DNA of 64,000 nt from DAOVXM01 sp963746255. GTDB taxonomy: Bacteria > Chloroflexota > Anaerolineae > Anaerolineales > UBA4823. The stretch covers positions 558,001-622,000 of the forward strand of contig CAVVAJ010000005.1 in the NCBI GenBank assembly GCA_963746255.1. Reading direction: 5' to 3'. A program made the position numbers and the translations under genes. Every line of letters begins with the position of its first letter. Positions within the stretch are counted from its first letter, which is position 1. A model generated the notes under the pieces. It saw only the letters and a program-made list of their open reading frames with translations. It ran no database searches and was not told where the DNA came from. Positions 1 through 9,988 of the stretch are shown here, piece after piece.

Positions 1-2374
1 AGCCACACCTCCATCATTGGGAGGTACGCGGCTATGTGTATAGACCTGAAAATCATACTTGATCAATAGGTCTAATGTTTTTGCCAGTAATGTCATATTT
101 TGCCATACACCACCGCTTAAGACAACTTTCTGAATTCCCTGTTCAGTCCGAATTCTCTGGCAGATTTCCAGCACCAGCCTGGCGAGTGTATTATGGAATC
201 GTGCGGCTATCGTCGGTATAGAACAGCCAGCCAAGATATCAGCATAGATTCGATGTATGATTGTGCCTGTGTCGGCAAACCTTGAATAAGACAGCGGTGT
301 GGAGTTTATTTCCGGGTTGGATATCTCACATTGGTAATAGCCATCTTCGGTTGGATCAGCTACTGCTTCTAGCTCGATAGCGGCTTGGGCTTCGTAGTTA
401 ACAGCCTGCCGGATGCCTAACAAAGCTGACACAGCGTCGAAAAGCCTGCCGATACTTGAAGTCTGAACAATATTAATATTCTTTTCAAGCATCGATCGTA
501 ATACGGTTTTCTCTTCAGCACACAGGCTAGTAACTGGGGGTAACTGAAGGTCCCAATTTATATCCGCTTTCCATAAATACGCAAGAGCGATTCTAGCTGG
601 CTTCCTGATAGCGGCATCGCCTCCCGGTAGAGGCATGTATGCTAAGTGCGCCCAACGCTGGTAGCGTTCATAGGAAGCGATGAGGAATTCACCTCCCCAG
701 ATGGAGCCATCCTCGCCAAAACCAGTCCCATCAAAGGCGATTCCGATCACTTCTTCACCGCTTTCAAATCCATGCTCAACCATAGCAGCTGCAATATGGG
801 CATGGTGGTGTTGAACACCGGCCAGCGGGATATTCTCTCGTTCACCTCGTTCAAGGGCGTATCGGGTTGCTAGGTAATTTGGATGTAAGTCATAGGCGAT
901 TAATTCAGGTAGGATCTTGAAGAGTTGTTGGTAATGAAGGATACCTTGCTCAAAGGACTTCAGTGTCTCATAGTTTTCTAGGTCGCCGATATGCTGGCTA
1001 AGCAATGCATATCGGCCTCTCAGGAGGCAAAACGTGTTCTTCAGCTCTGAACCTACCGCAAGTAGCGGTGGGGATTCGAAAGGTACGAGGATAGGGGCCG
1101 GTGCATAGCCGCGCGCACGACGTAGCAGGATTGGCCGTTCGATTTTTGGATTGCCTATCTCTCCTGAGGCAAGTTTCTGTGGAAGAACGCGGGCTACCGA
1201 ATCATCACACCGCGTGTTGATCGGCCGGTTATGCATCAAGAAAGCATCTGCCAAGCTGGCCAATCTATGCCGCGCTTCTTGATTGTCTGTAGCGATCGGC
1301 TCCTCTGATAGATTGCCGCTGGTCATGACCAATGGGGGTAATACTTTGTCTGTAAGCGTTTCGCTTGCCAAGCAAGTATTTTGACCCGCAAACAGCAGGT
1401 AATGCAAGGGTGTATATGGCAGCATAACGCCAACTGTGGTCTGGTGAGGGGCAACCTCTTGAGCAATTGTGGATTCTGCGCGGCGTTCAACAATAACAAT
1501 CGGTCTTTCGCGAGCACGTAGGAGGTCTTGTTCATCATCAGAGAGATTGCATTGCTGTTGAACAGATTTTACGTCTGCCATCATTAATGCGAACGGTTTC
1601 TCAACGTGTAGTTTTCTCCGCCGTAATTCGGAAACTGCATGGGGGTTCGTTGCGTCACAAGCGAGGTGAAAGCCTCCCAGGCCTTTAATGGCAATGATTT
1701 TCCCTTCCCGGAGGAGATTCTGGCTGATTTCCAAAGCGGCTTCACCATGAATATGCTCAGGGTCATATGCTGATTCAATATTATCTATAGCAGGGTATTC
1801 CAACCAGATATGGGGACCGCACTCAGGACAGGCAACGGGTTGAGCATGGAATCGTCTGTTTGTTGGATCGGTATATTCACGCTGACAGTAATCGCACAAA
1901 TGAAAGCTTGCCATGGTTGTATTTTGTCTATCATAGGGGATATCCTCAATGATCGTCAACCTTGGGCCGCAATTTGTGCAGTTGATAAATGGGTACCTGT
2001 AGCGGTGGTTCTGTGGGTCAAAAAGCTCTGTTATACAATCCTGACAAATGCACACATCAGGAGATACGGGCTGAAATTCGCCCGGGATTGGCTCGGAGGC
2101 TACGATTTCGAATTCTGAGAATCCGAATAATTCTGTTTGTTCGCAGTGGAGATTATCGATAAGGGCAAGGGGGGGGGGATTTGCATCAATTAGTTGGAGA
2201 AAAGCAGTGATTGCCGAGTTCCGTCCCTTCGGCGTGTATGTCGACACCTGCCGAGGTGTTCCGAACCCACCCTGTTATCTTATGCTTGTTGGCCAGGTTA
2301 TATATGTACGGTCTGAAACCGACCCCCTGAATGATGCCTGTGATGTGAACGTGGCATGCCTGTTGGTCCGACAT
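1..2374 (-). CDS. hypF: Carbamoyltransferase HypF, 3' partial, one frame break
   Basis: HypF makes the cyanide ligands of the [NiFe] site from carbamoyl phosphate, passing the group to HypE. The start at 2374 is followed by an acylphosphatase domain (GVGFRP motif), then CxxC zinc-finger pairs (PDVCICQDC, NCTNCGP, LCDYC, ACPECGP), a YrdC domain (KGLGGFHLACDATNP, EKPFALMM) and the Kae1-like C-terminal domain with HHHAHIAAAM. The gene leaves the window at base 1, so its end is missing. The frame breaks near 2213-2216: removing one base joins HAEGTEL to AITAFLQLIDANPPP. A run of ten G (2169-2178, ten C in the message) codes for prolines and is in frame as written. The ATG overlaps the hypB stop (TAATG), so the two are probably translationally coupled. 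hypC, hypD and hypE are not in view and could lie further left. Confidence 0.9.
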
Positions 2375-3066
2375 TAATTCGCTGACCTACCGGCAGACAT
2401 GTTGCTATCTTGTTTATCGTTGATCAGACTTGTGATCCAATCCAGCCAATAATCAATACCCTCACCCGTTCGGCAGGACAAAGGGAAAGTGATCAGGTTA
2501 GGGTTTAATATTTCGACTCCCTGACGGAAATACTCCATATTGAAATCTATATAGGGCATCAGATCGATTTTATTTACAACCAATGCATCGACACCGCGGT
2601 ACATCCCCGGGTATTTGTAGGGTTTGTCATCACCTTCGGGAATGGAGGCAATCAGTACGCTGCTGTGGGTCCCAAGTTTAAAACTGGCCGGGCATACGAG
2701 GTTACCTACGTTCTCTACGATTAGTAAATCGATTTGACTTAAATCGATTTGTGGTAAAGCTTCTCGCAGCATCACTGCGTCGAGATGGCATTCCCCACCG
2801 GTATTGATCTGGACGGCAGTGGCTCCGGCTTCAGCTGCCCGGTCTGCATCAATACTGGTCGCGATATCACCATCGACGACGGCGATCTTGAATTTTGGTA
2901 TGAGGTTCTTAACTGTGTGTTCGATAAGCGAGGTTTTTCCTGCCCCTGGAGAAGCCATAAAATTGAGAGCTAGCACATTTTCCTGATCAAATTGGGTCCG
3001 GTTTAGGTCAGCGATTTGTTCATTTGACCCGAGGATTTTTTCAAGTATCGGGATTCTACTTTTCAT
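2374..3066 (-). CDS. hypB: Hydrogenase nickel incorporation GTPase HypB
   Basis: A SIMIBI-class GTPase of 230 residues that drives nickel insertion into the hydrogenase large subunit together with HypA. The P-loop is ASPGAGKTS at about residues 38-46, followed by VVDGDIATSIDADR, the metal-site region NTGGECHLDA, and NKIDLMPY for guanine recognition. It has neither the N-terminal CxxCGC nickel site of the E. coli protein nor a His-rich nickel-storage stretch, so it is the short form. It lies 29 bases after hypA and overlaps hypF by the TAATG stop/start. Confidence 0.95.
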   Translation of the reverse strand: MKSRIPILEKILGSNEQIADLNRTQFDQENVLALNFMASPGAGKTSLIEHTVKNLIPKFKIAVVDGDIATSIDADRAAEAGATAVQINTGGECHLDAVMLREALPQIDLSQIDLLIVENVGNLVCPASFKLGTHSSVLIASIPEGDDKPYKYPGMYRGVDALVVNKIDLMPYIDFNMEYFRQGVEILNPNLITFPLSCRTGEGIDYWLDWITSLINDKQDSNMSAGRSAN

Positions 3067-3095
3067 ATCGGTGGCGCTCCCAGCTGGCGATATAC

Positions 3096-3449
3096 CTAAG
3101 TCGAATTATTGTCTACATGGATCGCTTCGAGAAAGAACTCTTCACCGGAGACAATCTTGATTTTAGCGCTGCTGCAGGTCGGGCAGGTAAAATCATTCTC
3201 GCTTGGTTGATATTTTGTACTGCACTCCTGGCACTGCATTTCAGTTGGTATTCGTCGAAAATGTAGAGTGGCACCTTGAGCGACAGTATCGGCCGAGATC
3301 ATGTCCCAGTAGAAACTTACTGAGTCGTCTACGATTGAGGCCAACTGGCCAATGACTAGGTATAAATCGGTAATTCGACCAGCATTGGCTTGCTCAGCGT
3401 GACGAAGGGCAATTTCAAGGATGCTTTCAGTTACTGCGAGTTCATGCAT
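3096..3449 (-). CDS. hypA: Hydrogenase nickel chaperone HypA
   Basis: HypA delivers nickel to the [NiFe] large subunit with HypB. The start is placed at the ATG at 3449, giving the invariant N-terminus MHELAVTESIL; Met1 and His2 are part of the nickel site, so the longer reading from a TTG at 3461 is unlikely to be used. Two CxxC pairs (CQEC and CPTC) form the structural zinc site. The 117-residue length is normal for the family. It sits between the maturation protease gene and hypB in the same minus-strand operon. Confidence 0.94.
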   Translation of the reverse strand: MHELAVTESILEIALRHAEQANAGRITDLYLVIGQLASIVDDSVSFYWDMISADTVAQGATLHFRRIPTEMQCQECSTKYQPSENDFTCPTCSSAKIKIVSGEEFFLEAIHVDNNST

Positions 3450-3558
3450 AATTGGATACAAAGAGATTTCAGCTTATCATACAGCGATTTCATACGATAG
3501 TGAGATATGTCATCTCAAAATCATACCATTTTTCTCATATATGTATAGTTACCGGAGT

Positions 3559-4047
3559 TTATCCTAGGATAGGGTGTAGATGCGATTGGAGTTGTTCTTC
3601 GATCAAATCCGCAGCCTTTGGGATCGCATTCTGCACATCTTTACTGAGATTACCCCCCAACGCAATATTTTCTACCTCTATACCGATAATCGTAATCGTT
3701 TCAGGTAGGTTATTAACCTGTAAGAAACTCGCCAGCGTTAACGTTTCTTGAACCCCTAAATTATGGGCACCATGGGCTTTTTCATGGTATGGATACTGTA
3801 TCTCATTATGTAACAGATGCAGCGTGCCGGGTTTACTATTGCTTTGAACAGCATCGACAATAATCGCCACATCTGAGCCTTCAAGAAGGGCGAGCAGATT
3901 GAGGCCGGGTAACTCTTCGATTTCTGTTCGTATTTGGGTGTTTTCAAATGTTTGGGGGTAGCGTTCTTTCCAGGTTTTTACCACTGCGGGACCAGCCCCA
4001 TCATCCCCTCGTAATGTTTGCCCTACACCAACAAGTACGATATTCAT
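3559..4047 (-). CDS. Hydrogenase maturation protease (M52 family)
   Basis: Endopeptidase of the HyaD/HybD/HycI type that removes the C-terminal tail of the nickel-loaded large subunit. The 162 residues begin MNIVLVGVGQTLRGDDGAGP, close to the family motif GxGNxLxxDDGxG with the first metal-binding acid; VDAVQSNSKPG carries the second acidic position and HNLGVQETL the histidine region. The large subunit in this operon ends shortly after its DPCISCATHFL motif, as in enzymes that need such cleavage. It lies between the thioredoxin-VKOR gene and hypA. Confidence 0.9.
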   Translation of the reverse strand: MNIVLVGVGQTLRGDDGAGPAVVKTWKERYPQTFENTQIRTEIEELPGLNLLALLEGSDVAIIVDAVQSNSKPGTLHLLHNEIQYPYHEKAHGAHNLGVQETLTLASFLQVNNLPETITIIGIEVENIALGGNLSKDVQNAIPKAADLIEEQLQSHLHPILG

Positions 4048-4088
4048 AGGCTGAATCTCTTAATTGTTTCGTGAGAGATAATATGCGG

Positions 4089-5151
4089 TTATGAATGCCA
4101 TGCGCGTTTGGCTGATCCGCTGGATGCCCAAAGCAGGATCGTCATTAAAACTGCTGATGTGATGCACCAAGCACAGGTCGCTCCGATAATGAATGGTTCT
4201 AAAAATGTTAAGTAGATAGAAAATAGGACCCCACAAAACGCTATTCCCCATATCAAAATGGCTGCAGCCCTTCTACTTACCTGTCGTCCGTGTTCCCGCA
4301 CCAACCAGAGAATTCCGATCAGCAGATAGCCGATTATTCCAAGCACGCCTATCGGTAAAATTCCGAACAGAACTGCGTAGGGACTCTGTTGGACAGCGTT
4401 ACAGTCACCTACAGGACCACATACTGCCTCTGATTGGGTGATTTCAATATATGCTAAGTATCCGGCAACAAGTAATCCAAGAAGAACAGCCGCTGGTATC
4501 ACCCAGCGCGGCCAAAGCGGAGGCTTGGCGAGGTCATCACTAAACATCAATATGATTATCGCGATGACACTTGCCAGCATGGCACATAGAGTGATAACCG
4601 CAATGAGGTTGCCAGTCGGGTCGAGTGAGAATTTATCGCTTAAAGAAGTAATTAGAGAACCAGATGATTTGGGAGCAGTGTCAAAATCTTCGAAGTATTC
4701 TTGGCCCGATTGACTTCTGATATTCAGTGAGAACGGTATCAAGACCTTGGATATTTGGCCAATCGATACCCCCGCTACGTAATCCAGCCTCGATAATACC
4801 TGGAAGTTGCTGGGGGATTTCAAATTTACCTACCAACACCGTCTCACCGACGACCAGTGCGGGTACACCAAGGCGCTCATCTGGAATACCGAATTCTTCA
4901 ACTGTTGAACGATATAGTTTTTGCCCTTCAGGTACGGTCACATCAATTCCGACTATAACCAACTGCCCAGCATACTTTTCTAGTAAAGGGGGAAGGTCTT
5001 CATTTATGACCTTGTGGCAATTACCACAGGAAGGTGAGTAGAAAAGCACAGCGTAAACAATTGAATTTTGAGCCAAAGAGGTCAACGGATTGGAGATAAA
5101 AAGCAATCCGAGTGCTAATAATATTATTACATTTTTTGGAGTTCGCAGCAT
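4089..5151 (-). CDS. Thioredoxin-VKOR fusion protein, frame broken once
   Basis: The first part (from 5151) has a signal/anchor helix and a thioredoxin fold with a CGNC site (FYSPSCGNCHK). The second part is a VKOR-family disulfide-forming membrane protein with about five helices, the pair CGPVGDC and the CxxC site CAWC. As written they are two reading frames overlapping by about 140 bases. Removing one base near 4690-4715 joins EYQKS to SGQEYFEDFD and gives 353 residues, the order known for bacterial Trx-VKOR fusions. The predicted role is oxidation of extracytoplasmic thiols. It sits directly between the hydrogenase large-subunit gene and the maturation protease, an odd position for a disulfide enzyme. 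Two separate overlapping genes is the less likely alternative. Confidence 0.8.
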
Positions 5152-5253
5152 GTATGATTCTCCTGCCTAGACGATAATTTGCATAGTGGAGAGATGTTAA
5201 CATCGCTCGTTTTTTCTTCTTGCCTGACCCTCTCTAAAAGTGATCAGCCAAGA

Positions 5254-6545
5254 TTACGCCTCTTCAATATTCAATTTAAGGAAGTGTGTTGCACAAGAAA
5301 TACATGGATCGTACGAACGCACGAGGTGTTCGCAAGCCAGTGTGGCAGCCTCCTGCGGCATATTGATTACTTGTGGTGCGATGGCCCATAGATCAGCCTC
5401 GATCCGGGCCAGGTTCTGGGCTGTTGGAGGTACAATATGGGCGTGGTTTATCGTTCCATTTGCGTTCACAACATACCTGTGATACAGCAGACCGCGGGGA
5501 GCCTCTGATGCAGCCGCACCCTCGCCTTCACGCAGCGTTATTTCAATATGGCTTGGACCTTGCGGGTTGTATGCCTCAACAAGTCTAATTGCCTCAGCAT
5601 ATACTTCAACTAGTTCAACCGCACGCGCGATCAGCGCTTTATATGGATTATTGATAGGCAGATCGATATCGATCTGGGCCAGAATTTCGCTGGCTTCTTT
5701 ACCTAGCTGGTGGTAATTCAAGTTCAACCGTGCTAGAGGACCGGTGATATAGGGTGTACCATCAATGGTATGACTATGAAGGGCATTTGAGTGTTTTACG
5801 TGCCTTCTCAAGATACCGTTTTTCAAATTGCTCAACTGGGATTTTGATCCCCTGCGAAGATAGGACCTCGCCCTCTAAGATGGCGTACTCGTTAGGGTGG
5901 GTTAATGCCACGAATTCGTAATCATCGATTTCTAATTCAGGGTACTCGAGAGTGGCTGCCCAGCGAACTGTTTCCTTCGCAGCTTCTAATCCCCAGAGCG
6001 AGGTCATCTTTAAGCGATTTGATTGCAGCAATATGCGGCCAGCGATAAAATCCTCCGACGCAAGTGTTTACTGGGTGAACAGATCTGCCTCCAATTGCTC
6101 GCAGCAAATCGTTACCTATTTTTTTCAAACGCAGGGCTTTTTTTACTACTTCTGGGGCGACTTCGGCGAGGCTCAATACTGATTTATGACCTAGTAAATC
6201 AGGCGCCTGGAGCATGTAGATGTGCAGCGTATGGCTCTCTATATATTCTGCATCATACAGCAGCCGTCGTAGTGCGCGTACTTCGGATGTAATGTTTACT
6301 CGCAATGCCTTTTCGAGCGCCTGGACTGAACTCATCTGGTACGCAACCGGGCAGATACCACATATCCTAGCTGTGATATCTGGGACCTCCTGTAGGAAAC
6401 GACCTTGGAGAAATCCCTCGAAGAAGCGCGGAGGTTCATAAATATTTAACTCGATGTCATTGATCTTGCCATCTTTCAGCCGGATGTACAATGCGCCTTC
6501 GCCTTCGACTCTGGCGAGGGCAGGAATCTCAATATTTGTTTGCAT
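5254..6545 (-). CDS. [NiFe] hydrogenase large (alpha) subunit, two frame breaks
   Basis: Catalytic subunit of a group 3b-type (NAD(P)-linked, sulfhydrogenase-like) hydrogenase. The N-terminal nickel motif RICGICP and the C-terminal motif DPCISCATHFL supply the four nickel cysteines. As written the gene falls into three frames. One extra base in the CCCC at 5991-5994 separates DDLALG from LEAAKETVRW, and one extra base in the CC at 5803-5804 separates RYLEK from HVKHSNALHSH. Correcting both gives 429 residues, normal for the family. The ATG at 6545 is three bases from the end of the small-subunit gene. Single-base errors are the simplest explanation, because the product on both sides is fully conserved. 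Confidence 0.92.
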
Positions 6546-6548
6546 GCG

Positions 6549-7328
6549 TTACCTTCCTTCCTGGAGCAGTTCATCAGCGGCTTCACGGAATGTTGGTGCA
6601 TACGCTGAAAAGTTGCGTAGAAGCTGAACAATCTCTCCAGGATGGCGTTCAAGTGAGGTGAGTATTGGTAAGAGAGGGGCTATGTCTGCGTTAGGGATTG
6701 GGCCAAAACAACCATAGCAACCGCGTCCAAATTCAGGACATAATGCTCCACAACCGCTGCGTGTAGCCGGCCCGAGACAAGGGCTGCCGTATGCCACCAT
6801 TACGCATATATTGCTGGCACGTTTACAGTCAAGACAGACACTATAGTTCGGGAGATTCGGGCGCCGGTTCTGTAATAAAGAAGCAAAAACTTCGACTACC
6901 TGGTATTTGTTTACTGGGCATCCCCAAAGCTCTAAGTCGATCTTGATATGTGCTGAAATTGGAGTTGAAGTTTCCAAGGTATCTAAGAACTCAGGATGTT
7001 CGTAAACCCTTATTGCATAATCATCCACGCTGGCGAAATTACGCAGGGCTTGGATACCTCCAGATGTCGCACATGTCCCTAACGCTACAACGATCTCAGC
7101 CTGTTGCCTAATCTCAACAATCCTTTCAGCTTCGTGCGGAGTGCTGATTGAGCCTTCCACGAGGACGATATCGTAAGGGCCGGATGAGATTTCGCTGCTA
7201 GCCTCTAGGAAGAAGGCGATATCCACGGCGCTGGTAAGTTCAAGAATTTCGTCTTCGAGATTTAATAATGACAGTTGACATCCATCGCACGAAGAAAACT
7301 TGTATACCGCAACTCTCGGTTTCCTCAT
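6549..7328 (-). CDS. [NiFe] hydrogenase small (delta) subunit, group 3b type
   Basis: Electron-transfer subunit of 259 residues that carries iron-sulfur clusters next to the [NiFe] site. The proximal-cluster ligands are visible as SSCDGCQLSLL, GTCATSGGIQ and WGCPVNK. A cysteine-rich C-terminal region (CLDCKRASNIC, GSPCLGP, GCGALCPEFGRGCYGCFGP) would hold two more clusters. There is no twin-arginine signal, consistent with a cytoplasmic enzyme. The start overlaps the stop of the FAD/NAD subunit, and the stop is three bases before the large-subunit start, so the four structural genes are tightly coupled. Confidence 0.94.
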   Translation of the reverse strand: MRKPRVAVYKFSSCDGCQLSLLNLEDEILELTSAVDIAFFLEASSEISSGPYDIVLVEGSISTPHEAERIVEIRQQAEIVVALGTCATSGGIQALRNFASVDDYAIRVYEHPEFLDTLETSTPISAHIKIDLELWGCPVNKYQVVEVFASLLQNRRPNLPNYSVCLDCKRASNICVMVAYGSPCLGPATRSGCGALCPEFGRGCYGCFGPIPNADIAPLLPILTSLERHPGEIVQLLRNFSAYAPTFREAADELLQEGR

Positions 7329-8197
7329 CAGAGTTCCTCCACGTTGAAGTATGGTTCTAAGTGTTTAAAGCTAAAGACAGGTCCATCTTTGCACACAAAA
7401 TAAGGACCCACCTGGCAATGACCACATTGTCCGAGACCACACTTCATATTGCGTTCAAGAGAGACATAAATACGATCGGTTGGAACTCTTCTCGCAAGGG
7501 CTTCATAAACCACAAACCGAATCATTATTTCTGGTCCACAAGTCATGACTACGCTGTTACGCGGATCCATTTTCAAATGGTAGAAAAGAATCGGAACCAC
7601 ACCGACTTGACCTTGCCAGCTTTCGTCGGCTAGGTCAACAGTGATCATGGTTTCAATACCAGAGTTCTCCCATACGGCGTATTCATCCTTAAACTGCAGA
7701 TGATCAGGAGTGCGCGCACCATACAACACAATCACCCGGTTGAAATCTTCGCGATGCCGCATCGCATAATAAATGATCGGCCTTAAAGGGGGTAGACCAA
7801 TTCCACCAGTTCCTAAGACGAGATCTGTACCCTTATATCGATCGATCGGCCAATAGGTCCCGAAGGGACCGCGGACACCAATTTCATCGCCGACTTTAAG
7901 TCTGGCAATACTCTTCGTTACATTCCCTGTGAACCGGATCGTATGGCCGATCGTTTCCAAGTTTTCAGGATCAGAACTGATTGATATAGCGGATTCACCG
8001 TACCCGGGCGAGTAAAGCATATTAAATTGTCCTGGTTTGAAGGAGTAGTCTGCACGAACTGCGGGATCTTTAAACCTTAGCCAGAATGTGGCTATTCCAC
8101 TTGTTTCTGGTCGAATATCGGTGATTTCAGCCCAGTACGGTTGCATGGGTTCGGTAGGATGGACCGCTGTGTTTTTAGGGGCGATTTTGGTGATCAT
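7328..8197 (-). CDS. Hydrogenase gamma subunit, FAD/NAD(P)-binding reductase
   Basis: Ferredoxin-NADP reductase-like subunit that couples the hydrogenase to NAD(P)(H). The start is taken as the ATG at 8197 (MITKIAPKN), which overlaps the beta-subunit stop as ATGA; a longer reading to 8287 would lie inside the beta gene. The FAD-binding region is YSFKPGQFNMLY, the NAD(P) region VLGTGGIGLPPLRPI, and a C-terminal cluster CGLGQCGHCQVGPYFVC binds a [2Fe-2S] centre as in dihydroorotate dehydrogenase electron-transfer subunits and sulfhydrogenase gamma. The 289-residue length fits the family. Confidence 0.93.
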   Translation of the reverse strand: MITKIAPKNTAVHPTEPMQPYWAEITDIRPETSGIATFWLRFKDPAVRADYSFKPGQFNMLYSPGYGESAISISSDPENLETIGHTIRFTGNVTKSIARLKVGDEIGVRGPFGTYWPIDRYKGTDLVLGTGGIGLPPLRPIIYYAMRHREDFNRVIVLYGARTPDHLQFKDEYAVWENSGIETMITVDLADESWQGQVGVVPILFYHLKMDPRNSVVMTCGPEIMIRFVVYEALARRVPTDRIYVSLERNMKCGLGQCGHCQVGPYFVCKDGPVFSFKHLEPYFNVEEL

Positions 8198-9237
8198 TCG
8201 GCGGTCTCCTTCGCGATCGCAGCAGTTTCTTTGGTAATATCGATACCTGCCGGGCACCAGGTAATACAGCGTCCGCAACCCACACAACCGATAACTTCAT
8301 ATTGGTGATACCAGCTCGCGAATTTATGTGATAGCCATTGGCGGTATCTTGACCTCGTATTCGGTCTGGTATTCCCCCCAGCTATATAAGAGTAATCCGG
8401 ATTGAAACATAAATCCCAAACTCGTATCCTTTGGCTTGAATTATTTGGTAGATCTGGTTGTTCATAAATATCCCAACAGAAGCAAGTTGGGCACACTAGT
8501 GTGCAACTAGTACAGCTCAGGCACCGCTTTGCGACATCTTCCCATTGTGGATGGTCCAAGCTGTCCAGTAGAATGGATGGGAGCATTTGAGGGTCTAATA
8601 ATTCTCGTCCCATCTGACTACATGCTTCATCTAGCCCCAGTTTGGCTGCTTGTAGTAAGAAGGCACTGGCCGGACTGAACTGCAGTTCGCCGATCACCAT
8701 CCGCCCCGCCTCGGAACCGATCTCAATCAGAAACACATCATCAAGCTCGGTGATATTGATGTCGAACCCGATTAAATTATTTGGGCCGGTTCCCATTGAA
8801 TGGCAGAAGCAAGTGCCTCCGGGAAATAGGCAGTTAACCGACAGAATAAACGCTGCATGACGGTTAGCTCGATAGATTGGGTCACTGCAATCCTTTCGCA
8901 AGAAAACTTTATCTTGGATTTGTATCGCTGCCAACTCGCACGCGCGCACCCCAATTAGCGCGTATGGGTTATCCTGGCAGTCTCCTTTTTCTGCTGCCCA
9001 GCCGTTACCATTCTTTTTTACTGTAAAAAGGGTGCTGCGCGGCGGAAAGAGAAATTCCTTCCAGGTTTTAGCTCCAGGGGTGATATCAAAGTACCTTGTG
9101 TGTCCTGTGTATACCAATCGATAGCTGCCAGCATCCTGCTCGCTAGTATAGCCCTGAGGTAAGTCTGTCAATGTTGATATCTGTGAGTAGGTTAAGGTAT
9201 CATCTAAAATTGTTGGTCCAATTGTCACATAACTCAT
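8194..9237 (-). CDS. Hydrogenase beta subunit, two-cluster 4Fe-4S protein
   Basis: Protein of 347 residues resembling the sulfhydrogenase beta / anaerobic sulfite reductase A family. It passes electrons between the FAD subunit and the [NiFe] module. Two ferredoxin-type cluster motifs lie in the C-terminal half: CLSCTSCTLVCPTC and CVGCGRCITWCPAG. Upstream cysteines (GVRACEL, CLFPGGTCFCHS) belong to the family core. It is the first structural gene after the cyclic-nucleotide-domain gene and overlaps the gamma gene by ATGA. Confidence 0.92.
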   Translation of the reverse strand: MSYVTIGPTILDDTLTYSQISTLTDLPQGYTSEQDAGSYRLVYTGHTRYFDITPGAKTWKEFLFPPRSTLFTVKKNGNGWAAEKGDCQDNPYALIGVRACELAAIQIQDKVFLRKDCSDPIYRANRHAAFILSVNCLFPGGTCFCHSMGTGPNNLIGFDINITELDDVFLIEIGSEAGRMVIGELQFSPASAFLLQAAKLGLDEACSQMGRELLDPQMLPSILLDSLDHPQWEDVAKRCLSCTSCTLVCPTCFCWDIYEQPDLPNNSSQRIRVWDLCFNPDYSYIAGGNTRPNTRSRYRQWLSHKFASWYHQYEVIGCVGCGRCITWCPAGIDITKETAAIAKETAE

Positions 9238-9312
9238 CTTTTGAAGGATTGGAGAAGCTTGTCGAATTGATCTTTGCTTATGGCGACTGAGCTACCGACT
9301 TCGAGACTGATT

Positions 9313-9808
9313 TCACCCATGTTTACCCTCCCGCACTGGATACGCGAAAATATCGAGCAGCTGCAGGCGAGTGATCAGCATGCGGCTAGCGACGACATTG
9401 GCCAATCTACGCATCACGATATAACCGAGATCATGATCTTCTTCACACAGTTGGCGTAGCTGTCGGGCATCGAGAGCGACTAGACAGCCAGGAAGCACAG
9501 CCCGTGCACTGGCTGTACGTTGGCGGATCACAGGTGTAACACTTGACCAGCCGATCACATCCATTGGTTCAGCAGTGAATATTCGCATCCGACCTCGACC
9601 GGGCACAAATAGTTCCATGGCGACTCGTCCTTCGAGAACGATGTACAGAAAATCTTCTTTGTCACCTTCGCGGAATAACTCTTGACCAGCTTCAACTTCT
9701 TTAAACGTTGGCTATTCCACAGAGACTATCAAAATGCTTGCTATCGATTTCTTGAAACCAAGGAATCGTTTGTAGGGCAGCACGGAGTTCTTCACGGTCG
9801 GTTCCCAT
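9313..9808 (-). CDS. Stand-alone cyclic-nucleotide-fold protein, frame broken once
   Basis: First gene of the hydrogenase operon. From the ATG at 9808 the frame reads MGTDREELRAALQTIPWF and stops after CGIANV. Removing one base near 9708-9711 continues into TFKEVEAGQELFREGDKEDFLYIVLEGRVAMELFVPG and gives 164 residues: a single cNMP-binding beta-barrel without a DNA-binding domain. The phosphate-binding cassette reads IGWSSVTPVIRQRTASARAV, with Trp-Ser where cAMP-binding proteins have Glu-(Leu/Met), so cAMP binding is doubtful. The protein at 50037 has the same GWS variant. A regulatory or docking role for the hydrogenase is inferred only from position. Confidence 0.8.
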
Positions 9809-9930
9809 AATAATTCTCCTTAGAAGCTATATGTAACTGGATGAGCAGGCGAAATCGGTTGGCATCCAGTGGATTGTTTTCGAGTATGATCACCCTATAT
9901 GTAGCGGGGACTATCCGGTTATTCCGCCAT

Positions 9931-9948
9931 TTGTACTAATATGCACAA
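9931..9948. promoter_or_regulatory. Rex-like palindrome upstream of hydrogenase operon
   Basis: The 18-base element TTGTACTAATATGCACAA has TTGTAC/GCACAA arms with one mismatch around a six-base spacer. It has the same TTGT...ACAA frame and length as the Rex operator consensus (TTGTGAAnnnnTTCACAA). It lies about 125 bases upstream of the first hydrogenase-operon ATG. Rex senses NADH/NAD+, which would suit an NAD(P)-linked hydrogenase, but no rex gene is in the window and the match is imperfect. Confidence 0.4.
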
Positions 9949-9988
9949 ATGTTGTCAGGTGCATTCTATCACCCATACCTTGCCAAAA

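Noticed and set aside
646..873. Plus-strand reading frame of 75 codons
   Set aside because: Lies antisense inside the conserved HypF coding frame; no ribosome site or family signal.
1810..2118. Plus-strand frame of 102 codons
   Set aside because: Antisense to the HypF zinc-finger region, whose minus-strand translation is clearly the real one.
2169..2178. Ten-G tract as the cause of the hypF frame break
   Set aside because: Reading through the tract with ten bases keeps the frame (NPPPLALIDN); the break is about 40 bases away, near 2214.
4681..5151. Separate thioredoxin gene overlapping a VKOR gene
   Set aside because: A 140-base out-of-frame overlap is unlikely, and a one-base correction gives a known Trx-VKOR fusion order; kept as one gene with a frame break.
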